From Tetrastigma voinierianum (Eukaryota > Streptophyta > Magnoliopsida > Vitales > Vitaceae), in assembly GCA_016808115.1 (NCBI GenBank), contig JAEQBH010000902.1, forward strand, positions 160,559-224,558: 64,000 nucleotides of DNA. Direction: 5' to 3'. Of the stretch, positions 45,851-57,533 are shown in pieces. Positions within the stretch are counted from its first letter, which is position 1. Each line of letters starts with the position of its first letter. Below the pieces are notes generated by a model. That model did not search any database and was not told the DNA's origin. It saw only the letters and a program-made list of their open reading frames with translations. The position numbers were made by a program, and so were the translations under genes.

Positions 45851-47840
45851 TGTGATGCCCCATTCCCGAGGTGTCCGTTGACAACCCGCCAACTCATGGA
45901 ATACTCGCTGCCAGAATGCCTGCAACCCAACCCTACCACTAAAAATCGCATAGTCTCCTTTGTACGAGGAGCTCTACCGAATGTTACAACCCGTCCCAAC
46001 ATCAATCACATGAGAAACGAATTCTCAGGGGCCCATAACCAATACTATCACAATACATCCAAACCAAATATATATCTCATGGTTTCAAGAGCACACTTAT
46101 TTATACAACATATATTAAAATTCTAGAATTCTAATACATGTATACAATATAATACCAAAGCCACAACCCGACTTTCTTCTAAAACGGTCTCAGGAGGCCG
46201 TCTCACAAGACGCTCCCGTACCGAAAAATAATATCCTCGACGCGCGTAGAAGGTCGTCAAGAAATGCGACCACCCAACGCTACTTCCACCCAAGTTGCAT
46301 ACGCAATGTCTAAATAAACATTCAAGCAAATTCACGCATCCTACTAACGCTCTACATGATCAACCCATGTCCCGAGTCCATCGACTCTCTCACACCCGCT
46401 CAAGCTTACGTATGAGAAACATTATTTTCAAAACAAAGACATTTGTTTTTAATTATGGACAACCCTCCGATATACAAGTAGCGGACTATCTCCGATGTTA
46501 TATTTAGTGGATCATCCGATGTATATCAATTGGTCGATCTCGACGATTGATATTTTATATGGACTACCCTCCGATATTATCAATCAATGACCATTAATGA
46601 TTGATATTTAATATGGACTACCCTCCGATAATTATTATTATTAGTCAACCCTCCAACACCTTAAGACCACCCCATGCACTCACTTATCACTCTAGGTGCC
46701 CTAATGCATATGGAATGTATATGCCAATTCCAATACACTGATATAATACATGTAAATATATCATCATGCATATATTCACATAATTTAAATCACACAAACA
46801 TGTTATGCAATTTCACATTCCATTACACCAAAAATTAGCTCTCGTGGGCTAATGATCAAACACGAGCAATTCAACATGAATTACTCGACCAAACACGGTT
46901 TCACACAAAAATTAGTTTTGTGTCACTATTCATATGAACAGTGAACCCTCGGGTTTACTATTCCGTCCACTCATCAAATCATCGGTTCACATTGTGAACC
47001 CGAATTTCACGGTCATTTCTGGCCTCATACAAACCAACACATGATTTATAGCATAAATTTCATAATTAACAACCCAAATGTACCCCATAAACTGGCATTT
47101 CGCTGCTCCATGGCTCCCAAAAATTTCAATAATTCGGTCCCAAGTTTTGGGATCGATCAAACGGCCGCTCAAGGCCTCATACCAACCGAAACATCATATA
47201 ACACTTAAATAAAGAATAAAACCCAAGTAGGATAAATCCCCTACCTCACGGAGTTTGTCGAAAACTCTCAAAACCGGAGCCCACGCGTAGGCCTCGCCGC
47301 ATAGAGCGACTTTCCTTCTTGTCCGACGAATTCCGATGGTCGGATCACCTGCAAATCTAGAGAGAAGGCACACCTTCTCTCTCTAAATTCAAAAACTCCA
47401 TAGCCAATGCGTCCTATTTTTCATCTCCCACGTTTTGGCTTCCTTTTTCCCAGGAGACGACACTATTTGTTAATTTGTCCTATTATCATTTAAACTTTTC
47501 ATTAATGACATCTACGTCCCTTCTTTCCCGCTTGACACTCGGGCAATTATCTCGGCCGTCCATTTTCATCATTTCACCATGCCACTTATGGCACATGAGT
47601 GATTTGTTATACGTGACTTTGTCACATCAGATATCGTTTTTTACTTCAAGACTAAACGCGATGCCTCAAAAAACGTGCAAACTCCAATTGTCTCGGAATT
47701 TAACGAAATTCTTCGTGCTAGCTAGATTTCGCGAGATGATTCCAACGGTGAAATCTGTTTCATCATCCGAGATCCAAAGAATAAATTTCATATTTTTGAC
47801 CGAAATTACTATTTTACCCTTTAGTCAATTTTCTGTCTCA
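45851..47840 (-). mobile_element. LTR of the Tekay-associated superfamily, minus strand, probably solo
   Basis: Begins TGTGATGCCCCATTCCCGAG and ends TTTTCTGTCTCA, about 1,990 bp. It aligns with element A's 5' LTR on both sides of that LTR's interruption. The expected internal region on the left (primer site, gag) is absent. The 5-bp flanks (CAAGC and TAAAT) do not match, so no TSD is claimed. The 122-residue frame at 47475-47843 lies inside the LTR and is not a gene. Confidence 0.75.
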
Positions 47841-47861
47841 TAAATTCATTTAAGCACGGGG

Positions 47862-48405
47862 CCATGCATTTCGCCAATTGTCGAGGGACCCAGAGATATC
47901 TCTCTTATAATAAGAGTGGACAAATTCCATCTTAATCAGCTTCTTCATATCTCACTACATAATTCTTATTATGTTCAAGTATAACCTTATACTATCCCAT
48001 TAAAGACGTTGATTATATCAAAACACAATATTTCTTATGTTGAGAACTATAGCTGATCTCAGGTCAAAGGATTTAATGGACACAACTATTAGAGATTAAC
48101 TTATGACTTTGATCCATGTATTAATCTCAAGACGGTCCGGCCCAATATTTGTTCTCAAATAAATAGATATAAATTTGATTTGTACTCTCATACACATACC
48201 ATCCCATGAATATCAATCAAACTTTATACTAATTTTAATTCATTGTTATTCTATAACAATAACCGATTAGGGACATTTGGAATAATTAATAATATTGTCT
48301 AAGGACATTATATATAATAAATATGCAAATCATCATAATAATAAATTCTCATAAATAGTTAAAATATCATGTCCATACAATAGGCCTAGAGCACTATTAC
48401 TAACA
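47862..48405 (-). mobile_element. Copia-like LTR remnant, minus strand
   Basis: Read on the minus strand it opens TGTTAGTAATAGTGCTCTAG followed by a CCTATTG segment, like the TGTTAGAAATRTGCCCTAGG start of many plant Ty1/copia LTRs. It closes with a TATAAGAGAGATATCTCTGG block. The left end is not sharply defined and no TSD was found. Confidence 0.5.
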
Positions 48406-49431
48406 ATATCCTCAATTTCATAATCATAAATCTAGTAGTTTCTTTATTTAAAAAAATATATTATTGAATTGAAGTTGATTAGCTGTCAAAAAATAAACGA
48501 AAAATAAAAAAAATTTGGCAATACAATTGAGAGCAAAAGGAAGCCAAGAAAAGAGCTGAATAATTGAGACAAAGGGCTCATTTTGCTTATGTTTTCAAAA
48601 TTTTTTTTTTGTTCTTAAAAATAAAGAGAACAAGGAAAACATGAAAAACATATTTGATTCCCATTTTTTTTGTTATGAATAACATAAACAACAAAAAAAA
48701 AAAAAAAAAAACTAAATTCAAAACATGATAATTCAAAATTTGTTATCAAGAACCGTTTTCAAAAATAGAAACCAAATAGGCCCTAAATTTTTGTATGAGT
48801 ATTTTGTTCTAATTTCTTTGTTTTCATTTATATATAATATTATAATCTAAAAATGTAAAATTTTTGTTTCTTTTATAAATCTATTATTAATTTTTTTCTT
48901 TTTGATTTTTATTGTGCTTTGAAAATGGAAAATCTATTAACTTAAAATTATGTTTGATAAAATTTGGTATTTTTTTTTTTCAAAACATATGTTGTTGATT
49001 GAGAGTACATTTAAGGTATATCAAGTGGTTTTCATATTTTTTATTTTAATTAAATGAACATAGAATGTTTTATTAAATTATTCTTTTTTGTGAAGATGAA
49101 AAGGAAAGTAAAAGGAATGAAATTTTGATTTAAATGTTTGTTTATGTTGGATTTTGATCCATAATATACAAAAGCATGGGAATTGGTGAATGTGCGGGTG
49201 TGTCGGGAAATTATAGTATTTTCGAACTGAAATAATGTCGAATCTAACTTATGCTCAATCGAAATTTTGAATTTTAAAAGTTTTTTTAAAGAAAATGATT
49301 TTTGATTTTTTGTAGAAAGTAAAAAAAAAAACCTTTGAAAAAAAATTAAATTTATAAAAAAAATGAAAGAAGAGAAGTTTTGTTTTTTAGATCAAAGAAG
49401 ATGAAGTGAGATTTTATAAAATTTGAAAGAA
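48406..49431. other. AT-rich intergenic DNA
   Basis: Many A and T runs (for example 48692-48710) and no gene or clear element. Pre-insertion flank of the solo LTR that starts at 49437. Confidence 0.6.
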
Positions 49432-50104
49432 ATTAATGTGACACCCCAAACCCCGAGGGTCAGTTGACAACCCGTCAACCCGCGGAATACTCGTGGATGT
49501 CGGGTAACCCGACACCACTCACGAAAATCGGGCAGAGTCTCCTTAGTACGGGAAGCTCTACCCAAGATACAAAACCTATCCCAACAATTTATATTGACCA
49601 CACAACGACATGCGAGTAAAAATGGTCACTGGGACTCGCATTAATACCTAATAAAATACACCAACTATATACCATAGTTCAAGAGTTAGTAAGTCACTCT
49701 TAATTCAAACATATGTTAAGATTTACAATTTTAATACATGTTATACAAAAATCAATACCAAATCCACAACCCGACTTTCTTCTAAACGCGGTCTCTAGTG
49801 AGCGTCGTCCTCCTGTACACTCCCTGTACTTGAAATAGTGATCCTCTATTAAGGCGAAAGAAGCCCAAGATTGATAATTTCCTACATGGATTACTCCCTA
49901 CCTAAGTGCATGTCATGAAACAATCTCACATTCAAGCAATTTTATGAACCTACTGAATGTTTACATGCCCAATCCCATGTCCCAAGTCCTCACCAACTCC
50001 CTCACATATGCCTAAGCCAAATGCGAGTAAAACATCTAGTTTTCAAAACAAAAGCTTTTATTCTCGAAAAATCACTACCGAATTTTGGTAAAATATTAGA
50101 CTAC

Positions 50105-50109
50105 CCTCC
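50105..50109. repeat. TSD CCTCC, left copy (element E)
   Basis: Matches 59534-59538 exactly. The surrounding minus-strand LTR is continuous once E is removed. Confidence 0.9.
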
Positions 50110-52177
50110 TGTAAGACCGGAGAAATTCCAATTTTTGGAAAAAGGCAAATCAGAATTCTGCTACTTAAATTATACTCTCGTTAAAAAATCCAGAATTTAT
50201 TCTTTCATAACTCGATGACTAAATGGATTGCACCGCTGAATCGTCGCAAATCTAGCGCTAGCATCGCCGACTTCGTCACCTTCGAGACAATAATTTACAT
50301 CGCTTTTTCGAGGCATCATTTCCTGTGTCAGAACGATTTTCGATGGGGACGAAAGTCACATATAACACGCATCATGTTCCATAAGTGGAACGAAGAGAGA
50401 AATTACTTAAACGGATCTACGAGATAGTGCCAAAATGTCAAACCTGGAAAAGAAGGGATAAAATAGTCATTTTGGAAAATGATTAAATGATAATAAAGCT
50501 GTAATACTGCACACAGTGTCACCTTCAAATTGAAAAGAGACCAAAATGTGGGAAAAGGAAAAAAATTGACAGTGAGCTCCAGATTTTATTCCTAGAGAGA
50601 GAGAGCCACTTCTCTCTAAAAATATCTGCAATCCGACCGCTGCGCCTTCTCGACAAGAAGGAGCCGTCTACGCGGGAGAGGGCTTCGCGTGGTACCGGAT
50701 TTAGGGAGTTCCTCAAACTCCAGAGGAAATCCCTACTTGGGTTTTATTCTTTGTTTAAGAGCTATGTTAATGTTTGAGTTGAATGAAGCCGTGAGAATAA
50801 GAACTTTTTTTTCTTTTTCTTTTTCTTTTTTTTTTAATTTTGATAGGTTCCAAATCTTAGAACCGAGGTGTTGGATTTTTGAAACCCATGTGGATAGTCC
50901 ATGACTGGTCCACGGGCTGTTTGAGTGCTATGGTGAAATGTACTATGAATGTATGCTTCGATGTTTATGAGGCCTGGACCTACTGAGAACACTGGGTTCA
51001 CAAAGTGAACCGATAATTTGTGTTTTGATAGAACAAGAATCGGTGGTTTGCACTGCTCGAATGTTGTTCACAAAAATAATTTTTGTGCAAATATGTGTTT
51101 GGTCGAGTGATTCAAGTGGAATTGCTCGTTTTTGATCATTAGCCCAAGTGAGCTAATTTTTTGAGTGTGGAAATGTGAAATTACATAACATGATTGTGTG
51201 ATTTAAATTATGAATATATGGCTGGTATATTTGCATGTTATATGAGTTATTGAAATGGCATCACACGCATTTTTATATGTATCAGCACCCCAGAGAGTTA
51301 GAGTGAGTTCATGGTGTGATTTTCTAGAGAGAATGGTTTCGAGGGTCATTTCCAAAAATAATAATACACCTTAGGGTGTACCATACTAAAAATATCAATC
51401 GTCGGAGACGGCCCAATTGATATACATCGGAGGGTAGTCCACACCTAATATTAATCGTCGGAGTCGGCCCAATTGATATATCTCGGAGGGTAGTCAACTA
51501 AATATAACATCGGAGGCGGTCCACTACTTAGATCGGAGGGAAGACTATAAATATAAACAAATAACTTCGTTTGAAACTAGTCTTCTCATACATGGCTTAG
51601 GCAGGTGTGAGGGAGTCGGTGAGGACTCGGGATATGAGATGATAAGTTAGACATTCAAGTAGGATCATGCATTTGCTTGAATGTGTGTTTATTTTGGAGC
51701 ATTGCATATGCACCCTGGCTAGTGGAGAGCAGCCCATTTAGGGTGATTCCACTACCGAGCATTAGGTCACCCCGTCAAGGGAACATATTTTCGTGCAAAG
51801 GGAGTGAGATACTTCGCCATCCTAAAGGCCGTAGTTTCAGGGAAGAAAAGCCGGTTGTGGCTTGGAGGATTTTAAACATGTATTAGAATTCTAGTATTTT
51901 AATATATGTTGTATAAGAGTAAACATTTAACTCTTGAAAACATGATGTATGTTGATGTATGATGATGGATATTGTAGTATGGGCCCAAGAGGCCGTTTTT
52001 ATCCATATTTGTATCAGGTGATTGATATTGGGACAGGTTTGTATCTGGGTAGAGCTCACCGTACAAAGGAGACTCTGCCCGATTTTCGTGAGTGTCGGGT
52101 AAGTTACCCGACATCCATGAGTATTCCGCGAGTTGACGCAGTAGTCAATCTGACCCCCTGTGAACTGGGGCGTCACA
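50110..52177 (+). repeat. Element E 5' LTR
   Basis: Starts TGTAAGACCGGAGAAATTCC and ends ACTGGGGCGTCACA, 2,068 bp. It contains an array of TCGGAGGGTAGTC units at 51370-51545 and a T-rich insert at 50805-50840 absent from the 3' LTR. It matches the 3' LTR throughout, with many small indels. Confidence 0.92.
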
Positions 52178-52202
52178 AAATTGCATCGTGAGCTTACATA
52201 CG

Positions 52203-52227
52203 AATACCCAGAGCCTGGTTGGGTATC
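52203..52227 (+). other. Element E probable primer-binding site (iMet-like, degenerate)
   Basis: ATACCCAGAGCCTGGTTGGG resembles the plant iMet complement (TATCAGAGCC and following bases) with mismatches. It lies about 25 bp inside the LTR end, as in element A where the offset is about 40 bp. Confidence 0.4.
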
Positions 52228-54009
52228 CATCACCACTGGGTGGTTTAATGTGTTAGTATGAGATTACCTAGGAAATCATGGACAAAACTAGACACGTATG
52301 CATGTTTGCGTTGTGTGACGATGTGAAATGTTGTGTGAGTGTTTGATGAATGGTATGCTTACCATGTTAAGTGAGTTGTGAAATGTTTGTGTTTAGTGAT
52401 TAGCACATAGGAAAACAAATGAAGTGTTGGAGAATTGTTGAAAAATAATAATTTAGGAGTTTGATGTGTAAACTGAACAAATTTGGTTTTACAAAGAGTT
52501 AATAAAGAAAATAGAATAAAATAAATTTTAGAAATTTATTTGGTTTAGAGATGAAGAAAATCATTTTCTAAGGTTTTTGTAGTGTGCAAAACTAAAGAAA
52601 ATGAAGGAAATAAATTTTTATAAATTTATTTGGTGTACTAGAAAAAAAAAATTATAGGTGAAAAAAAAAATTTCTAAGGTTTTACAAGTTGTAAAATTGA
52701 AGAAAATAGAATAACATAAATTTTTATAAATTTATTTGAGTATTCTGGAAAATGGAAAAAAATGGTAGATATTTTTGCATCCGGGGTACGCAAAAAGAAT
52801 TGGAAAAAAAAATAATAAATGAATAATGAAAAAAAAAAACGAGAAAATTTTTTTTTTGGTGTAGTGAATAAATGGGCTACTACACATTTGCTCATGGATA
52901 TTGTGTCACAATACAAGCATTGTATTGTGACATGGTAGTTTTGGAGTGTTGTTTTGGCTAGGTAATTGTATCAAGAAGACAAGGATTCAGACGCAACTAG
53001 GCTTTGTTAGGCCGAAAAATTGTATTGCAATACAGGGAATTGTATTGCAATGAGGCTTGCAAGTAGGCTATAGGAATTGTATTGCAATACAATTAGTGTA
53101 TTGTGACCTAGTCTTGTAGGCAATGGGTTGTATTGCAGAGAAGAAGACTGATGGAAATTGTATTGCAATATACAAGAGTGTATTGCAAGGGAAGGAGGCT
53201 GGAAAATTGTATTGCAATATAGAGATGTGCAGAAAATCAGGACAATACTTGTATTGTATCAGGACTAAGGGTCAGTTTTTTTTTTTTCGATTGTATACAC
53301 ATGGTGTATTGTGGCTAAGAAGGGACATGGTCGAGAATTGTATCAAGAATACAATTATTGTATTGCAACTTAGGTCAGGAACAAAAGAACTATGCAATGC
53401 GAACGATGAACAAAAGATGGTGAACAAGAAAATCATAATTTTTTTAAAAAATAAAATAAAATAAAATAGGACAAAATTTTGGAAAAATGAAATTTTCAAA
53501 AATAAAATTTTTGTTGATAAAATTGATTAACATGTGGATAAATGGTCTTGCATTGCTTATAAATGCAGGAAATTGATATATACACTGATTCTGTGTATGA
53601 ATAGTTCGGCCGTGATTTACACCTTTGAGATACGTGAATTAATGTTACATGTTTTGATTGTATGATTTTATGTTTCAATTATGTAGAAGTACATATACAC
53701 TCCAGATGATGTATATGGGAATTGTGGATTGCGCGATTGTTATGTAGGGAAATTATATGCATGGTGTAATGCGATAGGGAAAAGGGAATGCTATGTTAGG
53801 AAACTATGACCTCAGGGATTCGATAACAAAATGAACAAGAAAGCTAATTTTATTGAAATAAAATGAATTGAGTGGTTGGAATTTAGCGCCTACTTAGGAA
53901 ATGAACTGCCGGCTTCATGGTTGTCAAGTCTATTAGTAATTGGCATGTGCATTGCTAGTTAGACTGAAATGAAAATTAAATGATTCTTGTTGCCATTGGA
54001 AATATGTAG
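52228..54009 (+). other. Element E leader, AT-rich
   Basis: Untranslated region with A/T runs (52620-52860) and the palindrome cluster at 52899-53365. Open frames such as 53123-53464 arise from these repeats. No gene is seen. Confidence 0.55.
52899..53365. repeat. Cluster of TTGTATTGCAATACAA palindromes
   Basis: About a dozen full or partial copies of a 16-bp palindrome occur here. Clear ones are at 53020-53034, 53040-53051, 53077-53094, 53157-53172 and 53207-53220. Half-sites lie near 53128, 53178 and 53355. Related versions with GTGTCACAATACAA lie at 52901-52935. Spacing is irregular (about 20-80 bp). Confidence 0.85.
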
Positions 54010-54660
54010 ATGGCTAGTCGAGGACGAGGATGTAGAGGGCGTCCACTGTGGTAATCGGGTCAGCACCGACCATTATTTGATCAAGAGGGCCCCTTTCGAG
54101 GTCGAGGTATTCGCAAATGCTGCCATCGCACGTGCTAGCATAGCGTAGTCGAGAGGTCCTAGTAACCTCCGTAGTTTAGGCGCATCATTCTCCGACATTC
54201 ATGTGGGGATGAGATCCGATGCAGGTAGAGCATTGGTTCACAGACGAAGGTGCTGAAGGCCGAGATTACCTTCGCACACTACTCAGATTAGACTAGCTGT
54301 GTTCCAGCTAGAGAGTGAGGCCCAAATATGGTGGAAATGGGCAAGGACCTCTAGAGACCTTAGAGGAGCCATTTTATGTGAGTTCTCCCTAGGATTAGGC
54401 TGAGGATATGGATGATATGTCGAGGCTGCGAGTTGAGATATTTCTCCTGGGACTTTACTCACAGTTGGACCCGAGGATCATGGATGTCGAAGTTCGATGT
54501 CATCCCGGGGATGGATCAGCCGAATGTACCTACGTAGCCATCATCGTGGAGCATAGGAGGGCTACGCTCATACGTAGGGAGGGTACTCATGTGGTATTTC
54601 AGGGGGACAAGCATGATATTTTGCCCTAGATAGTATACGAGTCCACAAAAAGTCGAGACA
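54010..54660 (+). pseudogene. Element E gag (broken)
   Basis: An ATG at 54010 starts MASRGRGCRGRPL, an Arg/Gly-rich opening typical of Tekay Gag. Positions 54210-54365 give DPMQVEHWF and then LAVFQLESEAQIWWKWARTS in shifted frames, the retrotrans_gag core. Positions 54408-54629 give RLRVEIFLLGLYSQLDPRIM. The zinc-knuckle region is not recognised. At least four frameshifts and a stop just after the start are present. Confidence 0.8.
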
Positions 54661-54880
54661 ACTAGCTGTCATAGCGAGCCTTACCCTAGAGGACGAGGAG
54701 AGACTGGACTTAGATCTACCTCGAGTAAAGGTTCGGTACGTGGATGTTTTTCTAGATTAGCTACCGGGATCGCCTCCATAGAGGGTCAGGAACTTCTCGC
54801 ATCGGTTACATCCTCGGGTACTTCACCCATCTCTAAGGACTCCGCATAGGATGGTACTGGGCTGAAGTCAGCAGGAACTC
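54661..54880 (+). pseudogene. Element E protease region (heavily decayed)
   Basis: By position this holds the retropepsin and linker. I cannot read a catalytic motif. Compared with the family, several hundred bases between gag and reverse transcriptase are missing. Confidence 0.4.
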
Positions 54881-55760
54881 AGAGTCCAGCTATAGGAGTT
54901 ATTGGATAAGGGGTTCATTAGACTGAGCACTTCACCATGGGGCGCTCCGGTTCTATTTTCGAAGAAGAAGGACATAACCCTTCGACTGTGCATTGATTAC
55001 CGACAATGAATTGTAGTGGTTACGACAAGAATCGGTACCCACCGCCGAGATTGATGATTTGTTTGATCGCTGGAGAGGAGTGCAGTTCACCTAAGATAGA
55101 CCTTCGCACTGGTTACCATCAGCTGAGGGTTAGGGGGACAGATATCCCTAAGATAGCGTTTAGGACACGTTATGGGCACTTTGAGTTTACGGTGATGCCC
55201 TTTGGATTGACGAATGCACCAGCAGCATTCATGGATCTCATGCATAGGGTATTCCAACCCTATCTAGATCGGGTCGGTCAGAATCTTCGTGGATGATATC
55301 TGATCTACTCCCACGAGGGAGCCACGAGTATCACTCTCGAGGATTGTGCGTTACAGCTTGCCGAGAGACCATCAAAGAAGTACGCCAAGTTCGCGGCGCG
55401 CAGCTGGGCTTATCGAGGTGAGATTTTTACACGTGTGTTGGCATCGCGCATTTCTCCTGACCCAGAGAAGGTTGAGGTCGGATGGGTTAGAGACCGGGGT
55501 CGGGCCTTTCGAGATACGTAGTTTATTGGGATTGGCTAGGTACTATAGGAGATTCGAGAATGGGCTGAATTTGTCCATTCGAGGTAGGATTATAGGACTC
55601 ACCACGGACATGGACTCATGGCTGGACGGCCCACCTTCATAGAGAGAGAGAGATCGAGGATGCTCTGAGCACTAGGATGCAGTGTTAGTGTCAAGAGGAG
55701 GACTTCGCCTTCTTCTAGTTTCGGAAGAGGTCAAGATCGCTTTCACACGAAGCCTGTGAC
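54881..55760 (+). pseudogene. Element E reverse transcriptase and RNase H (broken)
   Basis: Positions 54925-55000 give frame-broken FTMG, SGSIFEEEGHN and VH*L remnants of the block that normally reads SPWGAPVLFVKKKDG. Positions 55090-55296 are well preserved: KIDLRTGYHQLRVRGTDIPK, AFRTRYGHFEFTVMPFGLTN, APAAFMDLMHRVFQPYLDR. The catalytic FVDDIL box after that is destroyed (55285-55320). Positions 55450-55560 keep ISPDPEKVE and FEIRSLLGLARYYRRF, the start of the thumb/connection region. RNase H beyond 55600 is barely traceable. Confidence 0.85.
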
Positions 55761-56249
55761 CGGGGCTGTGGATTGGGCATGGAAACGGATTGCCCTAGGA
55801 CAGTGATCCTGTGGTTTGGGACAACAAGTAGCCCTTAGTCGTAGAACATGAGAGTATACTGCCATTCCTACACACCCTAAGAAGGGTCGAGGAACCGGGG
55901 CCATTAGTGCTATATAAGAATTTCCAAGAAGACAGAGTGTTAGAGGATCTAGAGGCGGGTCAAGCGCCGTGGACAAATCAGCCACGCAAATGAAGCGTAG
56001 TGACCTAGGGTGGTAGACCTATTGGTCAAGTTGATGTCAAGCTTGACATGGATGAGTTGACACCACGGTCAGCAGTAATCGAGGCTCCAGCCCTGCTTGT
56101 CATGACCCACACGACCTTTGGATTGGGCTTAGAGGTTAAGGCCTTTAGAGAAGCCAGATATAGATGTTCTTCCCTAGGATATAGGGTGAGAGTGACATTA
56201 TAGGTCGATTAAGGCAGGAGAGATTCGAGATTCGTCATGGCGGACCTTG
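55761..56249 (+). pseudogene. Element E pol, unassignable RNase H-integrase stretch
   Basis: Positionally between RNase H and integrase. Frames change too often for any motif to be named. Confidence 0.4.
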
Positions 56250-57430
56250 GATTGGGTGTGTCACAAAGATGGGCATTATTGCTATTGAGTGACAAGAACA
56301 TCGCATTGAGTCGAGTATGGGTGCACTCAGACGGTCATTCACCACTCTGTGAGTGTGGGATGAGTTTGTCTTTAGGACTACGTCCACGAAGACTCATAGC
56401 GTTCGACATTTAAGAAACAAGAGGCTCGAAGTGTCGGCACTATGTTAATCGAGATGAAAACACACGGCCGTTATCACGTAGACTTAGAGTTGAGGACAGG
56501 AGTTGGGAGTAACTCAAGATTTGATACCCTTTGGAAATTGCATTGCGTCGTTGTCATGAAGGGCTCAGATATGGATGTTATTCATGACACGGACTAGGTC
56601 AGATGGTCCATTGATCAGCTGATTGTGACCTTGGGATGGTCAGCGATTTACACACAAAGTAAGTGGTTGTAGGGTTACACGTGGTGTGGATTATATATGT
56701 GTGGATGGAGGACACGCGAGCGCACGTCCCGGGTCTTAAGGGCAGAGGAGCAATTGTTTAGCTGAATTCGCCCACAACAATAGTTATCAGCGAGTATACA
56801 AATGGCGCCATATGAGGTATCAGATGGGAGGCCATGAGGCACCGTTATGTTGGACCGAGGTGGAGAGAGCTCCATCATCGGTCCCGACTGACAGAGACAC
56901 CTCCGAGAAGCGAGCTTGGATACTATTAACGCCTCTCTCACTGGCCGTGAGCCTAAGATAAGAGTTGGCGTGATAAAGCACGCGAGCCTTAGAGTTCGAG
57001 GTTGGGATCACGCCTTCTTGAAGGTGATGCCTAAGAGAGGAGGGTCGTTCGGTAGGCGCGGAAGCCATCGCCGAGGTTTATCGGGCCTTCGAGATACTCG
57101 AGAGGATAGGCATCAGAAGATACCGGCCGGCGCACGCTTCGCATGGGTGCCCACGAGGTGTTTCACGCCTCCATGCCCGGAAGTATACTCCTCGATCCAA
57201 ACATGGTGGATCGGGGATGATTGAGGCTGACACCACTGGGACCTTTGAGGAGTGACCAGCATTTTGACGGTCGATCGTGTTTTGCGACGTAGACCACGCA
57301 GGCTAGTGTTGGTGCTATGGCGTCACTATGGGAGGAGGAGTCAATGGAGCAAAGCGAGACACGAGAGCGCGGGCCACCTATCCCTTCTTGTTTAGAGATG
57401 AAGGTACGTGGTTTAGTCGTTTACCATTTA
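56250..57430 (+). pseudogene. Element E integrase and chromodomain (broken)
   Basis: Positions 56800-56890 keep APYEV, a TVML remnant of the core-distal block and SSIIGPD. Positions 57000-57110 give GWDHAFLKVMPKRG, then FGRRG and SGLRDTRE, from the C-terminal domain (normally LKVMPKRGVVRFGRRGKL). Positions 57175-57240 give KYT, then HVVDWGD. Positions 57265-57420 cover the chromodomain, with RRRPRRLVLVLWRHYG and YPFLFRDEGT-like remnants in shifted frames. The N-terminal HHCC zinc finger and catalytic residues cannot be identified with confidence. Confidence 0.72.
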
Positions 57431-57520
57431 AATGACTAGTTTACATGCATGGTAGAGTGCACGTTGCATATGCGTGTGAGTGATTGTGATCGTTCAGAAT
57501 TTCAGGATGAAATTCCTTTT

Positions 57521-57533
57521 AAGGAGGGGAGAA
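57521..57533 (+). other. Element E polypurine tract
   Basis: AAGGAGGGGAGAA directly precedes the TG of the 3' LTR. It is the usual plus-strand primer in LTR elements and fixes the LTR start at 57534. Confidence 0.85.

Noticed and set aside
47475..47843. 122-residue plus-strand frame
   Set aside because: It lies inside a minus-strand LTR; no homology recognised and no counterpart frame kept in related LTRs.
52899..53365. CRISPR-like regularly spaced repeats
   Set aside because: The spacing is irregular, the repeat is a 16-bp palindrome, and the context is a plant retroelement leader.
53123..53464. 113-residue frame in the element E leader
   Set aside because: It translates the palindrome cluster and A/T runs upstream of gag.
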